From Evansella halocellulosilytica (GTDB lineage: Bacteria > Bacillota > Bacilli > Bacillales > Salisediminibacteriaceae): a stretch of 64,000 nucleotides of DNA. Shown one piece after another: positions 1 through 8,411 of the stretch. The stretch covers positions 2,805,636-2,869,635 of the forward strand of contig NZ_NIST01000001.1 of assembly GCF_002335745.1 (NCBI RefSeq), read 5' to 3'. The translations under genes and the position numbers were made by a program. The notes below the pieces were generated by a model, which saw only the letters and a program-made list of their open reading frames with translations, was not told the DNA's origin and did not search any database. Each line of letters begins with the position of its first letter. Positions within the stretch are counted from its first letter, which is position 1.

Positions 1-683
1 GAGAGTTTATGACTCAATTAAAAGAATGGTCTTTTAATAAAGAGATCCGAGCAGTCATTATTACAGGAGACGGTGAAAAAGTATTTTGTGCTGGAGCGGA
101 TTTACGCGAACGCAAGGAAATGACAGAGAAGGAAGTTCATCAAGCTGTAGCGAGCATTCGTGAGACAGTTAATCTCATTCATGACTTTCCAGTTCCAGTA
201 ATTGCTGCAATAAATGGTGCTGCTATCGGTGGCGGATTAGAACTTGCTTTAGCGTGTGATATAAGAATTGCTGCAGTAAATGCAAAAGTCGGCCTCTCTG
301 AAACGACATTAGGCATTATACCGGGAGCAGGAGGTACACAACGTCTCGCTAGAGAAATTGGATTACAACGAGCAAAACAACTTATTTTTACGGGTGATAC
401 ATTAACGGCTGATCAAGCATATGAATGGGGTCTTCTGCTTAAAGTTGTCCCATTCAATCAGCTGATGCAAGAGGCAACTGAGTTAGCCGGTAAAATTGCC
501 CAAAATGGACCAATCGCAGTGAAGCAAGCAAAGTTTGCAATTAATCACGGGACCGAAGTCGACTTAGTAACTGGGCTTGCAATTGAAAAGAACTCATATG
601 AAGTAGTCATCCCGACAAAGGACCGTTTGGAAGGGCTACAAGCATTTAAAGAGAAAAGGAAACCTCAATATAAAGGGGAGTAA
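1..683 (+). CDS. Enoyl-CoA hydratase / methylglutaconyl-CoA hydratase family (5' end outside window)
   Basis: Crotonase-family lyase. The frame is open to the left edge and the family is usually about 258 residues, so the ATG at 9 is internal and the gene is cut by the window. Counting from that Met, the oxyanion-hole segment FCAGADL is at residues 26-32, GGGLELA follows with Glu78 and SETTLGIIPGAGG with Glu98; these are the two glutamates used for hydration in this family. The CAGADLRER segment resembles methylglutaconyl-CoA hydratases such as B. subtilis YngF. The stop codon overlaps the start of the carboxylase beta subunit, a pairing also seen in the B. subtilis yng (leucine/isovalerate degradation) operon. 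The substrate is inferred from that context. Confidence 0.88.
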   Translation, partial: EFMTQLKEWSFNKEIRAVIITGDGEKVFCAGADLRERKEMTEKEVHQAVASIRETVNLIHDFPVPVIAAINGAAIGGGLELALACDIRIAAVNAKVGLSETTLGIIPGAGGTQRLAREIGLQRAKQLIFTGDTLTADQAYEWGLLLKVVPFNQLMQEATELAGKIAQNGPIAVKQAKFAINHGTEVDLVTGLAIEKNSYEVVIPTKDRLEGLQAFKEKRKPQYKGE

Positions 684-2233
684 TGAGTAGAAAGGGTGAC
701 ACGATGAGTCAAGAGAACCGTTGGAACAAAATTGTAGAAACAATTGAAAAAGGCGGAGCAGAAAAATATCATGAATCGAATGAAAAAAAAGGAAAAATGT
801 TTGTCCGTAAACGATTATCACTCCTTTTTGATCATGGTGAATGGAAGGAAGACGGTAAGTTTGCTAATTGTCAGGCAGAAGGCCTTCCGGCAGATGGAGT
901 TATTACAGCAATCGGAAAAGTTCAAGGAAAAACAGTTTGCGTGATGGCAAATGATTCGACTGTTAAGGCAGGCTCTTGGGGAGCACGTACGGTGGAAAAA
1001 ATTATTCGAATTCAAGAGACTGCAGAAAAAATGGAAGTACCTTTGCTCTATTTAGTCGACTCTGCCGGGGCAAGAATTACTGACCAAATTGAAATGTTTC
1101 CGGGTAGACGTGGCGCCGGAAGAATTTTTTACAACCAAGTAAAATTGTCAGGAAAGATTCCGCAAATTTGTTTATTATTTGGTCCTTCCGCTGCAGGTGG
1201 AGCGTATATTCCTGCTTTTTGCGACGTAGTCATGATGGTAGATGGAAATGCTTCAATGTATTTAGGTTCGCCAAGAATGGCCGAAATGGTTATTGGAGAA
1301 AAAGTTTCTTTAGAAGAAATGGGTGGTGCCCGAATGCATTGTTCTGTTTCAGGGTGTGGAGATGTCCTTTGTGAAACAGAAGAGGATGCAATCGAAAAAG
1401 CGAAGTCATACTTAAGCTATTTTCCTTCGAATTATTTAACGTTACCTGACGCTGCAGCTCCTGTTGCACCGAAGGAAATGGATAAATCGCTCGAAGAACT
1501 CATTCCTGAAAACCAAAATGCCGCTTTTGATATGCACCAATTCATTGACGGTATCGTTGATGAAGGCAGTTTCTTTGAAATGAAGGAGCTTTTTGCCAAG
1601 GAACTGATTACCGGATTTGCAAGAATTGATGGCAGAAGTGTTGGAATTATAGCAAATCAGCCAAGACAAAAGGGTGGGGTTCTATTCCATGATTCTGCTG
1701 ACAAAGCTGCTCGCTTCATTACATTGTGCGATGCTTATCACATTCCATTACTATTTTTAGCAGATGTACCTGGATTTATGATCGGAACAAAGGTGGAACG
1801 TGCTGGTATTATTCGCCACGGTGCAAAGATGATTTCAGCAATGTCAGAAGCGACCGTACCCAAAATATCAGTTATCGTTCGCAAAGCATACGGTGCAGGG
1901 CTTTATGCGATGTCAGGACCTGCATTTGAGCCGGATTGCTGTATTGCATTGCCTTCAGCTCAAATTGCGGTTATGGGTCCTGAAGCAGCAGTGAATGCCG
2001 TATATGCAAATAAAATTCAATCCCTTTCACCAGAAGAGCGCCCAGCATTTATTCAAGAAAAGCGTAAAGAGTATCAAGAAAATATCGATATTTATCGTTT
2101 AGCTTCTGAATTAATTATCGATGATATCGTGCCAGCAAATGAATTACGCAATGATTTAGTGAGCCGTTTTGATTTGTATTCTTCTAAGTACCAAGTTTTT
2201 ACTGACCGAAAGCATTCTGTGTACCCGGTTTAA
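683..2233 (+). CDS. Acyl-CoA carboxylase, carboxyltransferase (beta) subunit, methylcrotonyl/propionyl-CoA type
   Basis: Biotin-dependent carboxyltransferase of 516 residues, the normal size for PccB/MccB/YngE proteins. It moves carboxyl from carboxybiotin to an acyl-CoA. Both crotonase-fold halves are present: GPSAAGGAYIPAFCDVV in the N-terminal half and the GGVLFHDSADKAARF and KAYGAGLYAMSGPAF segments in the C-terminal half. The ATG at 683 shares one base with the preceding stop. A second in-frame ATG at 704, behind AAAGGGTGA, is an equally possible start (509 residues). Next to the YngF-like gene and upstream of a ketoacid CoA transferase, a methylcrotonyl-CoA role in leucine breakdown is most likely, but propionyl-CoA cannot be excluded. 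The biotin carboxylase subunit is not in the window and would be expected upstream. Confidence 0.92.
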   Translation: MSRKGDTMSQENRWNKIVETIEKGGAEKYHESNEKKGKMFVRKRLSLLFDHGEWKEDGKFANCQAEGLPADGVITAIGKVQGKTVCVMANDSTVKAGSWGARTVEKIIRIQETAEKMEVPLLYLVDSAGARITDQIEMFPGRRGAGRIFYNQVKLSGKIPQICLLFGPSAAGGAYIPAFCDVVMMVDGNASMYLGSPRMAEMVIGEKVSLEEMGGARMHCSVSGCGDVLCETEEDAIEKAKSYLSYFPSNYLTLPDAAAPVAPKEMDKSLEELIPENQNAAFDMHQFIDGIVDEGSFFEMKELFAKELITGFARIDGRSVGIIANQPRQKGGVLFHDSADKAARFITLCDAYHIPLLFLADVPGFMIGTKVERAGIIRHGAKMISAMSEATVPKISVIVRKAYGAGLYAMSGPAFEPDCCIALPSAQIAVMGPEAAVNAVYANKIQSLSPEERPAFIQEKRKEYQENIDIYRLASELIIDDIVPANELRNDLVSRFDLYSSKYQVFTDRKHSVYPV

Positions 2234-2330
2234 ACAAAACTTTGCATATCGCCCAGTGTTAATGGGAAAGCCTTAGTTGCAGTTATCCGATCATCCATAG
2301 GCTTTATTCAAAAAAGAGGAGGGAAGCGAA

Positions 2331-3023
2331 ATGAAAGAGGTTTACACGTCTTTTGAAGAGGCAGTAAAGGACATTCGAGATGGAGCCACTCTTTTAGTTG
2401 GCGGATTTGGCCTTTGCGGTATTCCTGAAAACTTAATTAAAGGATTAAGAGAAACAGGTGTAAAAAATTTAACGATTGTTTCAAACAATTGTGGTGTTGA
2501 TGACTGGGGACTCGGATTGTTACTCGAAAACAAACAGATTGATAAAATTATGGCTTCATACGTTGGAGAAAATAAAGAATTTGAACGACAAGTGTTAGCA
2601 GGAGAATTAGAAGTAGAATTAATTCCACAAGGAACATTAGCTGAACGTATTCGTGCAGGTGGTGCAGGGATTCCAGCTTTTTATACCCCTGCAGGAGTCG
2701 GAACGAAAATAGCAGATGGAAAAGAAGTGCGTCAGTTTAATGGTAAAGAGTATTTGTTAGAAAAAGCAATTACGGCTGACTTTAGTTTAGTACGTGCGTA
2801 TAAAGGTGACAAACACGGAAATTTAGTCTATCGTAAAACAGCGCAAAATTTTAACCCAATGATTGCAGCTGCAGGAAATGTAACAATTGCTGAAGTCGAG
2901 CACCTTCTTGAACCAGGTGAAATAAATCCAGAACACATTCATACCCCAAGTATTTACGTCAATAAATTGATTGTTGGAGAGCAAGAAAAGAGAATTGAAA
3001 GAAAGACGGTTGCAAATACGTAA
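2331..3023 (+). CDS. scoA: Succinyl-CoA:3-ketoacid CoA transferase subunit A
   Basis: Family I CoA transferase, alpha subunit, 230 residues. With subunit B it converts acetoacetate plus succinyl-CoA to acetoacetyl-CoA plus succinate. Typical segments are [14 protein letters not shown] near the N-terminus and [16 protein letters not shown] near residue 110. The start has a strong GAGGAGGG ribosome site. A 97-bp gap with no clear terminator separates it from the carboxylase gene, so read-through is plausible. Acetoacetate is an end product of leucine degradation, so this pair would let the cell recover the carbon from the upstream pathway. Confidence 0.94.
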   Translation: MKEVYTSFEEAVKDIRDGATLLVGGFGLCGIPENLIKGLRETGVKNLTIVSNNCGVDDWGLGLLLENKQIDKIMASYVGENKEFERQVLAGELEVELIPQGTLAERIRAGGAGIPAFYTPAGVGTKIADGKEVRQFNGKEYLLEKAITADFSLVRAYKGDKHGNLVYRKTAQNFNPMIAAAGNVTIAEVEHLLEPGEINPEHIHTPSIYVNKLIVGEQEKRIERKTVANT

Positions 3024-3040
3024 AAAAGGAGGGGAAATTA

Positions 3041-3697
3041 ATGAGTGTTGATCGAAAATTAATGCGCGAAAAAATAGCAAGAAGAGCTGAAAAAGAAATA
3101 CATGACGGGGACTATGTAAACTTAGGAATTGGTATGCCGACAATGGTCGCAAACTATATAACGGAAAATAAACAAGTCATTCTTCAATCAGAGAATGGGC
3201 TCTTAGGGATTGGGCCATATCCTAAAGAAGAAGAATTGGATGCAGACTTAATTAATGCAGGAAAAGAGACAGTTACAGCGATTGATGGTGCATCTTACTT
3301 CAGCAGTGCTGAGTCATTTGCTATGATTCGAGGAGGGCACATTGATGTCGCGATTCTCGGTGCGATGGAAGTAGCAAAAAATGGAGATTTAGCAAACTGG
3401 ATGATTCCTGGAAAAATGATTAAAGGGATGGGCGGTGCGATGGATCTCGTTCATGGCGCCAAAAAAGTCGTGATTATAATGGAGCATGTAAACAGAAACG
3501 GTGAGCCTAAAATTTTGGAAGAATGCTCATTACCTTTAACAGGTAAAGGTGTCGTAGACAGAATTATTACAGACCGTGCTGTCATTGATGTGACAAAAGA
3601 TGGACTTGTTTTAAAGGAAATACTCGGAGATTACACCTTTGATGATATTCAAACAGCTACTGGAGCTCCATTAAAAAATGAGATAAACGAAACGTGA
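3041..3697 (+). CDS. scoB: Succinyl-CoA:3-ketoacid CoA transferase subunit B
   Basis: Beta subunit of the CoA transferase, 218 residues. The [10 protein letters not shown] motif at 50-59 carries the catalytic glutamate, Glu51, which forms the enzyme-CoA thioester in this family. It starts 17 bp after scoA with an AAAGGAGGGG ribosome site, so the two are one transcription unit. A strong hairpin terminator begins at the stop codon, closing the operon. Confidence 0.95.
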   Translation: MSVDRKLMREKIARRAEKEIHDGDYVNLGIGMPTMVANYITENKQVILQSENGLLGIGPYPKEEELDADLINAGKETVTAIDGASYFSSAESFAMIRGGHIDVAILGAMEVAKNGDLANWMIPGKMIKGMGGAMDLVHGAKKVVIIMEHVNRNGEPKILEECSLPLTGKGVVDRIITDRAVIDVTKDGLVLKEILGDYTFDDIQTATGAPLKNEINET

Positions 3698-3724
3698 AAA
3701 CGAGCGAATTCGCTCGTTTTTTTT
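3697..3724 (+). terminator. Rho-independent terminator after scoB
   Basis: Perfect 10-bp inverted repeat AAAACGAGCG / CGCTCGTTTT with an AATT loop, followed by four more T. It starts at the last base of the scoB stop codon. Confidence 0.93.
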
Positions 3725-3741
3725 CTAGGGTTAAGAAAGTA

Positions 3742-4014
3742 CTCTCGATTGCTGTCTAGTTTCAGCGATGAGCGTTACATCACGAGCTCTAACACGGATA
3801 TGGTGACTTCGGCGTTCTCGTAGAATGCGGAAGGTTTATCCGAAGAAATGATCTAGCGATTTGCATCGACAGACAGGACGTTCTAATGCCGGGCATGCCA
3901 CAGGACGTGGCGTATTGCCCGGCTGACGGACATAACCACAGAGCGATGCTAGAAGAGGAAGAGGCAGCGCTTTTCGCCGATAGGCGGGCGCCTTGCGCTT
4001 TTCTTAGTGAAAGA
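3742..4014. repeat. Interspersed repeat family R1, copy A
   Basis: A non-coding block of about 270 bp in the scoB-ssp gap. It shares long runs with copy B (51383-51612): ACATCACGAGC, GGTGACTTCGGCGTT, GACGGACA, ATGCCGGGCATGCCACA and GCTAGAAGAGGAAGAGGCAG. It contains a hairpin at 3888-3923, where GCCGGGCA pairs with TGCCCGGC and GCCAC with GTGGC. It ends in GCGCCTTGCGCTTTTC, an ending seen in abundant intergenic repeats of Bacillus genomes. No reading frame is conserved between copies. Confidence 0.85.
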
Positions 4015-4162
4015 CTTTAAAAAAACTTGGAGGAGCCATGAAGCTTAATCGACCACTAACTTACGAATCAATTGTAAATACTTTCTAGTGGAATCTTCGT
4101 TTTATTTTTACATACCTATCGAAGTTTGAAACAAACTATGTTTACGACAGGAGGTGAGAAAC

Positions 4163-4363
4163 ATGGCACAAAACAACAATTCTAATCAATTAGTAGTACC
4201 AGGTGTGCAACAAGCTCTTGATCAAATGAAATATGAAATTGCTCAAGAGTTCGGAGTAGAATTAGGCGCTGATGCTACATCTCGCGCGAACGGGTCAGTT
4301 GGTGGTGAAATCACTAAGCGTCTTGTTCAAATGGCTGAACAACAATTCAGTGGTCAACAATAA
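4163..4363 (+). CDS. Small acid-soluble spore protein, alpha/beta type
   Basis: DNA-binding spore protein of 66 residues that coats and protects spore [12 protein letters not shown] contains the germination-protease (GPR) cleavage site between Glu and Ile, and [16 protein letters not shown] is the conserved DNA-binding C-terminal segment. The ATG at 4163 is chosen over the in-frame GTG at 4154 because an AGGAGGTGA ribosome site (4150-4158) sits five bases before it. Expression from a forespore sigma-G promoter is expected for the family; only a weak match (TGGAAT at 4089, CATACC at 4111) is visible. R1 repeats flank the gene on both sides. Confidence 0.96.
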   Translation: MAQNNNSNQLVVPGVQQALDQMKYEIAQEFGVELGADATSRANGSVGGEITKRLVQMAEQQFSGQQ

Positions 4364-4384
4364 TAAAAGTTAATACATGGCTGT

Positions 4385-4414
4385 AAGGGAATGGACAAGC
4401 TCCATTCCCTTTTT
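4385..4414 (+). terminator. Terminator after the SASP gene
   Basis: 11-bp perfect stem AAGGGAATGGA / TCCATTCCCTT with a 5-base loop and a following T run. Confidence 0.92.
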
Positions 4415-4441
4415 ATAGGATAGGAAAGTATATAACTTCTT

Positions 4442-4733
4442 CCTCTCGATAGATGTTGAGCTTAAGCGAAGAGCGCACATCACGAGCTTCCAAACGGATG
4501 CGGAACTTCGGAGTTCCCGTAGGTCCGGGCGCTTTAGCTGAAGGTCTGATCTAGCGAGTTGTCTCGACGGACATACTACGAATCCTTACTAGAAGTAAAG
4601 CAAGTTTTCGACACTCCTTTATCTCACTCGCTCAGTCCGACGGAAACGGACGTTCTAGTGTCGGGCATGCCACAAGACGTGGCGTTTTGTCCGATCAGTT
4701 TTCTTCGTCGATAACCGAGGCACTTGCGCTTTT
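4442..4733. repeat. Interspersed repeat family R1, copy C
   Basis: More diverged R1 copy downstream of the SASP gene. Shared blocks with copies A and B include GAGCGCACATCACGAGCTTCC, TCTGATCTAGCGAGTTG, TCGACGGACA and TCGGGCATGCCACA; it ends in CACTTGCGCTTTT. About 60 extra bases lie in its middle relative to A and B. Its hairpin (4661-4694) keeps the same architecture, with a T-A pair where copy A has C-G. Confidence 0.8.
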
Positions 4734-4813
4734 ATTATAATTGATTGGAGGAAGGGGAAGGATATTCATATTCATATTCAAAACATTGCTGTTAAAAAAG
4801 ATAGGTGAAGAAT

Positions 4814-5101
4814 ATGGAGCTTACAATTTGTCCCTTATGTAATGGGTTTGAATCATTACATATAAAGTGTGAAAAATGCAATTCACAATTGCTTGATCAA
4901 GGAAGAATGGCTGATTATTACGATGATTATAGTGCATATGAACCCATTAATCTAATCAAGTTGGAAAATGGAATTAGTCATGATTATCGTTTAAATAAAT
5001 GCGCTCACTTCGTATTCTGTTCTACTTGTCAGCAGGCATCGATTTTACTTGTTTCTGAACTAAAAGAGCCTCCCGACGACCAAAACGAAGGGAGACTCTA
5101 A
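4814..5101 (+). CDS. Small zinc-ribbon-like protein of unknown function
   Basis: Hypothetical protein of 95 residues with three CxxC pairs: CPLC at 6-9, CEKC at 19-22 and CSTC near residue 74, plus a lone Cys before the last pair. This suggests a metal-binding knuckle. The middle is acidic and aromatic (DYYDDYSAYEP). The ATG at 4814 is preferred to the GTG at 4805 because AGGTGA sits just upstream. It is convergent with msmX and shares the hairpin at 5131-5182. I do not recognise a function. Confidence 0.8.
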   Translation: MELTICPLCNGFESLHIKCEKCNSQLLDQGRMADYYDDYSAYEPINLIKLENGISHDYRLNKCAHFVFCSTCQQASILLVSELKEPPDDQNEGRL

Positions 5102-5130
5102 TAAAAATCAGGTACCTTAGTTTTTATTAA

Positions 5131-5182
5131 AGAAAATGTTCAATAAGAGGACAGCTGTAACTTTCGTTATTGAACATTTTCT
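5131..5182. terminator. Convergent hairpin between the zinc-ribbon gene and msmX
   Basis: Perfect 16-bp inverted repeat AGAAAATGTTCAATAA / TTATTGAACATTTTCT with a 20-base loop. A TTTAATAAAAA stretch follows it on the minus strand, so it probably terminates msmX and may serve both directions. Confidence 0.75.
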
Positions 5183-5189
5183 ATGGGGG

Positions 5190-6281
5190 TTATCGTAAAC
5201 GCTCTTCAGTTTCCGGATCAAAGAAATGCGCTTTATTCATATCAAATGCAACTTTTAATGTGTCTCCACCGTGTACGTCTGTACGGGAGTCTACACGAGC
5301 AATAAAGTCTTGGTCAGCAACTTTAGAGTAAAGGAATGATTCTGCACCCATAAGTTCAGCTACATCAATTTTTGCATCAATTTGTGCACTTTCTGCTGAT
5401 TCCAAAAATACAGGTTCGTCATGAATATCTTCAGGACGAATGCCTAAAATAATTTCTTTATTATTGAACTTTTCAATTGGCTTCATTTTACCTTCAGGAA
5501 TTTTAATACTTAAATCTCCGAGTTGGAAATGGCCGTCTTTTAACGTTCCAGTTAAAAAGTTCATTGAAGGGGACCCGATAAATCCACCGACAAATACATT
5601 TTCGGGATAGTCATAAATGTCTTTTGGACGCCCAACTTGTTGAATAAGGCCATCTTTCATAACAACAATTCGGGTTGCCATTGTCATCGCTTCTGTTTGG
5701 TCGTGAGTAACATAAATCGTAGTTGTTTGTAAACGCTGATGAAGCTTCGTAATTTCAGCACGCATTTGTACACGTAGTTTTGCATCTAAATTTGAAAGAG
5801 GTTCATCCATTAAGAATACTTTAGGGTTACGAACGATCGCACGTCCTAATGCAACACGTTGACGCTGACCACCAGACATTGCCTTTGGCTTACGATCAAG
5901 CATCTCTGTTAATCCAAGAATTTTTGCTGCATCGCGTACACGTTTATCAATATCGTCCTTTTTAAATTTTCGAAGCTTTAGTCCGAAAGCCATGTTATCA
6001 TAAACATTCATGTGAGGATAAAGTGCATAATTTTGGAATACCATAGCAATGTCACGATCTTTAGGTGCTACGTCGTTTACGACGTCATCTCCGATAAAAA
6101 GTTCACCTTTAGAAATATCTTCAAGTCCGGCAACCATTCGAAGGGTCGTAGATTTACCACAACCAGATGGACCAACAAATACGATAAATTCTTTGTCTTC
6201 AATTTCTAAATTAAAATCAGTTACTGCTTGTACATCACCATCATAGATTTTGTAAAGACTTTTAAAAGTAATATCTGCCAT
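5190..6281 (-). CDS. msmX: Sugar ABC transporter ATP-binding protein, MsmX/UgpC family
   Basis: ATPase of 363 residues that powers carbohydrate importers of the CUT1 type. Walker A GPSGCGKST is at 37-45, the signature MSGGQ at 135-139, Walker B ends in LMDE (Asp159-Glu160), followed by SNLDAKLR and the H-loop THDQ. The C-terminal third is the regulatory OB-fold (TOBE) region. No permease or binding protein is nearby; in B. subtilis MsmX is likewise encoded alone, serves several sugar importers and lies beside yxkF, a PucR-type regulator, as here. A sigma-A-like promoter and a cre-like site lie upstream. Confidence 0.95.
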   Translation of the reverse strand: MADITFKSLYKIYDGDVQAVTDFNLEIEDKEFIVFVGPSGCGKSTTLRMVAGLEDISKGELFIGDDVVNDVAPKDRDIAMVFQNYALYPHMNVYDNMAFGLKLRKFKKDDIDKRVRDAAKILGLTEMLDRKPKAMSGGQRQRVALGRAIVRNPKVFLMDEPLSNLDAKLRVQMRAEITKLHQRLQTTTIYVTHDQTEAMTMATRIVVMKDGLIQQVGRPKDIYDYPENVFVGGFIGSPSMNFLTGTLKDGHFQLGDLSIKIPEGKMKPIEKFNNKEIILGIRPEDIHDEPVFLESAESAQIDAKIDVAELMGAESFLYSKVADQDFIARVDSRTDVHGGDTLKVAFDMNKAHFFDPETEERLR

Positions 6282-6319
6282 ATGATTCCCTCCAATGAAA
6301 CTGTTATTCTGTTAATCTA

Positions 6320-6348
6320 GTTATAGTTTATCTTGAAAAGGCTTACAA
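6320..6348 (-). promoter_or_regulatory. Candidate sigma-A promoter of msmX
   Basis: On the minus strand, -35 TTGTAA (6343-6348) and -10 TATAAC (6320-6325) are separated by exactly 17 bp, 39 bp before the msmX start. Confidence 0.6.
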
Positions 6349-6354
6349 AACTAT

Positions 6355-6368
6355 TGTAAGCGTGCACA
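6355..6368. promoter_or_regulatory. Candidate cre site (CcpA operator) upstream of msmX
   Basis: TGTAAGCGTGCACA matches the cre consensus TGWNANCGNTNWCA at every fixed position but one (G instead of T at position 10). It lies just upstream of the -35 element. Carbon-catabolite control of a shared sugar ATPase would make sense; the assignment is inference. Confidence 0.45.
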
Positions 6369-6437
6369 AAAAATAATCGGAACATTTGTGCAACATGCAA
6401 ATAGGTGAGGCAGACTAGTAGTCCTCTCACCTTTCGA

Positions 6438-6620
6438 TTAATTATTCCTGTTGTTAAGCTGATCTTTTAAAGAGTCAATCTTATCTTCCATTCTCGCTAA
6501 TCTTTTGTTATTTTTTGCACTGTTTACTATAAAGTATATGATCAATCCGATTAACCCAAATATGGTGAATAATGAAATGAGTTGGTATATAGCATCGATA
6601 TAGCTGAACTCAGAAATCAT
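6438..6620 (-). CDS. Small single-pass membrane protein
   Basis: About 60 residues: a hydrophobic helix (ISLFTIFGLIGLIIYFIV) followed by a charged, coiled-coil-like tail rich in Lys, Asp and Asn (ARMEDKIDSLKDQLNN). The layout resembles DUF4083-type small proteins. The ATG at 6620 is preferred to the GTG at 6629 because GGAGGTG lies at the right distance before it. It sits between msmX and the PucR-type regulator on the same strand. No function is known to me. Confidence 0.75.
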   Translation of the reverse strand: MISEFSYIDAIYQLISLFTIFGLIGLIIYFIVNSAKNNKRLARMEDKIDSLKDQLNNRNN

Positions 6621-6696
6621 GACGTACACCTCCGTAAAAAGGATTTAGTAATGATACCCTATTTTAACATAAAATTCCTATTGCATTGAAGTTTAT

Positions 6697-7611
6697 TTAA
6701 TCTCGTTTCTCGTTTTGTAGCATCGTTAATATAAAATAAACAGCTATGGCATTTGGAAAGTGTTTTATATCGATTGACGTTCTTTCTACAAATTTCTCAA
6801 CACGATATTGTAAAGAGTTTCGGTGCATAAACATTTTCTTTGCAGCTAAAGATGTATTCATATTACATTCTAAATATGTTTTAATACTTGATAATAAAGA
6901 ATGATCGTCTTTAACTGGCTCAATAATTTTAAATAAAGATTTTTTCGTTTTATCTGTTAAATCTCCCATGATCATATGAGAGATGACTTCTTGTTCTAAA
7001 AATGTTTTCTTTTTAGGAGATGTGTGGTGCGCAATATCAAATGCACTTTTTTCCCATTTGTATCTTGCTTTTACTTCTTTATGATTTGTTACGGGGGAAC
7101 CTGTGTATAAAAATAGCTGTACGAAGAAGTCTGATGTTATCGTATCGATAATGGATTCTTCAATGTCTTCAGTTTCTTCTGAAAAATCGTCCGATTGCTG
7201 AAGCAAAACGCCTTCTAACTTGTTTTTCCACAAAAATATATACGATGAAGAAAAGAGACTGAGCATTGCTTCTTCAAATTCCATAGCGTCACTTAGATCT
7301 CCTTTTAATTGAAAGTGGATATATCTAAAAGGATAGGGGAGGTCAATAAGCGACTGCTGATCAACTTGCTTGTCATAAAAAAGGTATGATGAAAGCATTT
7401 CATGTAAAGGTGACTGATGATTCATACTCTGATTTTGCGATTTACTAAAGAGAACTTCCAGTATATTGATTTCATCTTCAGAAAGCTTCCTTTTGTCTAA
7501 TATTAATACTTCCCCATGGTCGTCCTCTAAAGATAGTTTTAATGAAGCTGGAATATGTATTGGTTTTTCTGCAATAGCATGAGCGTAATTTGATTTTAAT
7601 TTACTTAACAC
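6697..7611 (-). CDS. PucR/CdaR-type helix-turn-helix regulator
   Basis: 304 residues. The C-terminal segment with YLECNMNTSLAAKKMFMHRN and LQYRVEKF is the HTH of the PucR/sugar-diacid regulator class; the N-terminal 240 residues show no catalytic motif and probably sense a ligand. The GTG start at 7611 is preceded by AAGGAGAA at a slightly long distance. It lies upstream of and co-directional with msmX, the same arrangement as yxkF-msmX in B. subtilis, so a role in carbohydrate use is likely but unproven. Confidence 0.85.
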   Translation of the reverse strand: MLSKLKSNYAHAIAEKPIHIPASLKLSLEDDHGEVLILDKRKLSEDEINILEVLFSKSQNQSMNHQSPLHEMLSSYLFYDKQVDQQSLIDLPYPFRYIHFQLKGDLSDAMEFEEAMLSLFSSSYIFLWKNKLEGVLLQQSDDFSEETEDIEESIIDTITSDFFVQLFLYTGSPVTNHKEVKARYKWEKSAFDIAHHTSPKKKTFLEQEVISHMIMGDLTDKTKKSLFKIIEPVKDDHSLLSSIKTYLECNMNTSLAAKKMFMHRNSLQYRVEKFVERTSIDIKHFPNAIAVYFILTMLQNEKRD

Positions 7612-7683
7612 GACAGACCATTCTCCTTCATCCTCGAGGGTTATAATGGTTTTATTATAGTTTAATTAGTATGTGAACGCTAG

Positions 7684-7728
7684 AAAGAACAAAAGCACCT
7701 AAGATACATTTCGGCGCTTTTGTTCTTT
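7684..7728 (-). terminator. Hairpin, probable terminator of the small gene at 7803-7997
   Basis: 13-bp perfect stem AAAGAACAAAAGC / GCTTTTGTTCTTT with an 18-base loop. There is no extra T tract outside the stem, so termination strength is uncertain. Confidence 0.6.
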
Positions 7729-7731
7729 ATG

Positions 7732-7804
7732 AGGATGTTCAAAAAGTCAGGGAAAAATCTTCGTTGACTCGTTTCTTTTTGTCCTCCTTTTTGAACACAC
7801 ACTT
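7732..7804. repeat. TGTTCAAAAAG repeat (family R2), copy 1
   Basis: Begins AGGATGTTCAAAAAGTC and ends CCTTTTTGAACACACACTT, so the ends form an inverted repeat. It overlaps the stop codon of the neighbouring minus-strand gene. Confidence 0.8.
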
Positions 7805-7997
7805 AATCTTCTTTTTTTCGTTTTTCTTCTGCTAAGTAGGGGGCATCTTCTTTATAAAATTCTTGAGCCGCTTCAATCTGTCTCTTGCCGAAAGTTATGT
7901 GATCCTGTCCACCTGCAAGCCCTTCATTCGTCATTCGATCAATGTCCATCATAACTTCATCTCTTCCTTCATGTTTCGAACCTTTATTGTCGGTCAT
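7803..7997 (-). CDS. Small hydrophilic protein of unknown function
   Basis: 64 residues, highly charged, with a GLAGGQ turn and a Lys/Glu-rich end. The start is set at the ATG at 7997 (MTDNKGS) because AAAGGAGGG sits eight bases before it; the longer frame from 8033 lacks a ribosome site. It resembles small soluble proteins common in Bacillaceae, but I cannot assign a function. Its end overlaps an R2 repeat. Confidence 0.7.
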   Translation of the reverse strand: MTDNKGSKHEGRDEVMMDIDRMTNEGLAGGQDHITFGKRQIEAAQEFYKEDAPYLAEEKRKKED

Positions 7998-8103
7998 GAA
8001 ACGATCCCTCCTTTGTGAAGTAGGGTGTTTCACCTTATCAAAAAATATCCGTTATTGACGCTGCTAAATGATCATGCAAATAAGAAGGAGAGGTTGCTTG
8101 TTA

Positions 8104-8322
8104 TTAATGGTCTTCATACACATGGTATAGCATTAAATCGTGTACACAGGACTCAACGAATTGTTGATCGTCTTCAGCCATGTCTCCAGGCTGTTTCCAA
8201 TGAATAGAACCATCTTTGAAATAGTGACCAATAAAACGCTTTTTCTTATAATAAAAAGAAAATTGCCATTCCTGATTAATCATATTATTTTTAATTTCTT
8301 TGTATTGAAAATGAGTCAGCAT
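8104..8322 (-). CDS. yheE: YheE family protein (DUF5342)
   Basis: 72 residues beginning MLTHFQYKEIKNNM, with FSFYYKKKRFIGHYFKDGSI and a C-terminal VHDLMLYHVYEDH, closely like B. subtilis YheE as I recall it. The ATG at 8322 is taken as the start rather than the in-frame GTG at 8334, which would sit inside the ribosome site. It is the last gene of the yheE-yheD-yheC cluster, as in B. subtilis. The function is unknown. Confidence 0.85.
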   Translation of the reverse strand: MLTHFQYKEIKNNMINQEWQFSFYYKKKRFIGHYFKDGSIHWKQPGDMAEDDQQFVESCVHDLMLYHVYEDH

Positions 8323-8381
8323 ACGTGAGACCACTCCTTTTAACGAACTATCACTGAATATATATACATTTTATCATATAA

Positions 8382-8396
8382 AGGTGCCTGGCACCT
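8382..8396. repeat. GGTGCCTGGCACC palindrome, copy 1
   Basis: Palindrome AGGTGCCTGGCACCT in the gap between yheE and the ATP-grasp array. A near-identical copy is at 42581-42594. Confidence 0.75.
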
Positions 8397-8411
8397 GGAT
8401 AATAATAGGAA

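Noticed and set aside
3742-4733. R1 repeats as a CRISPR array or insertion sequence
   Set aside because: No short direct repeats with unique spacers, no transposase frame, and copies are spread through the window.
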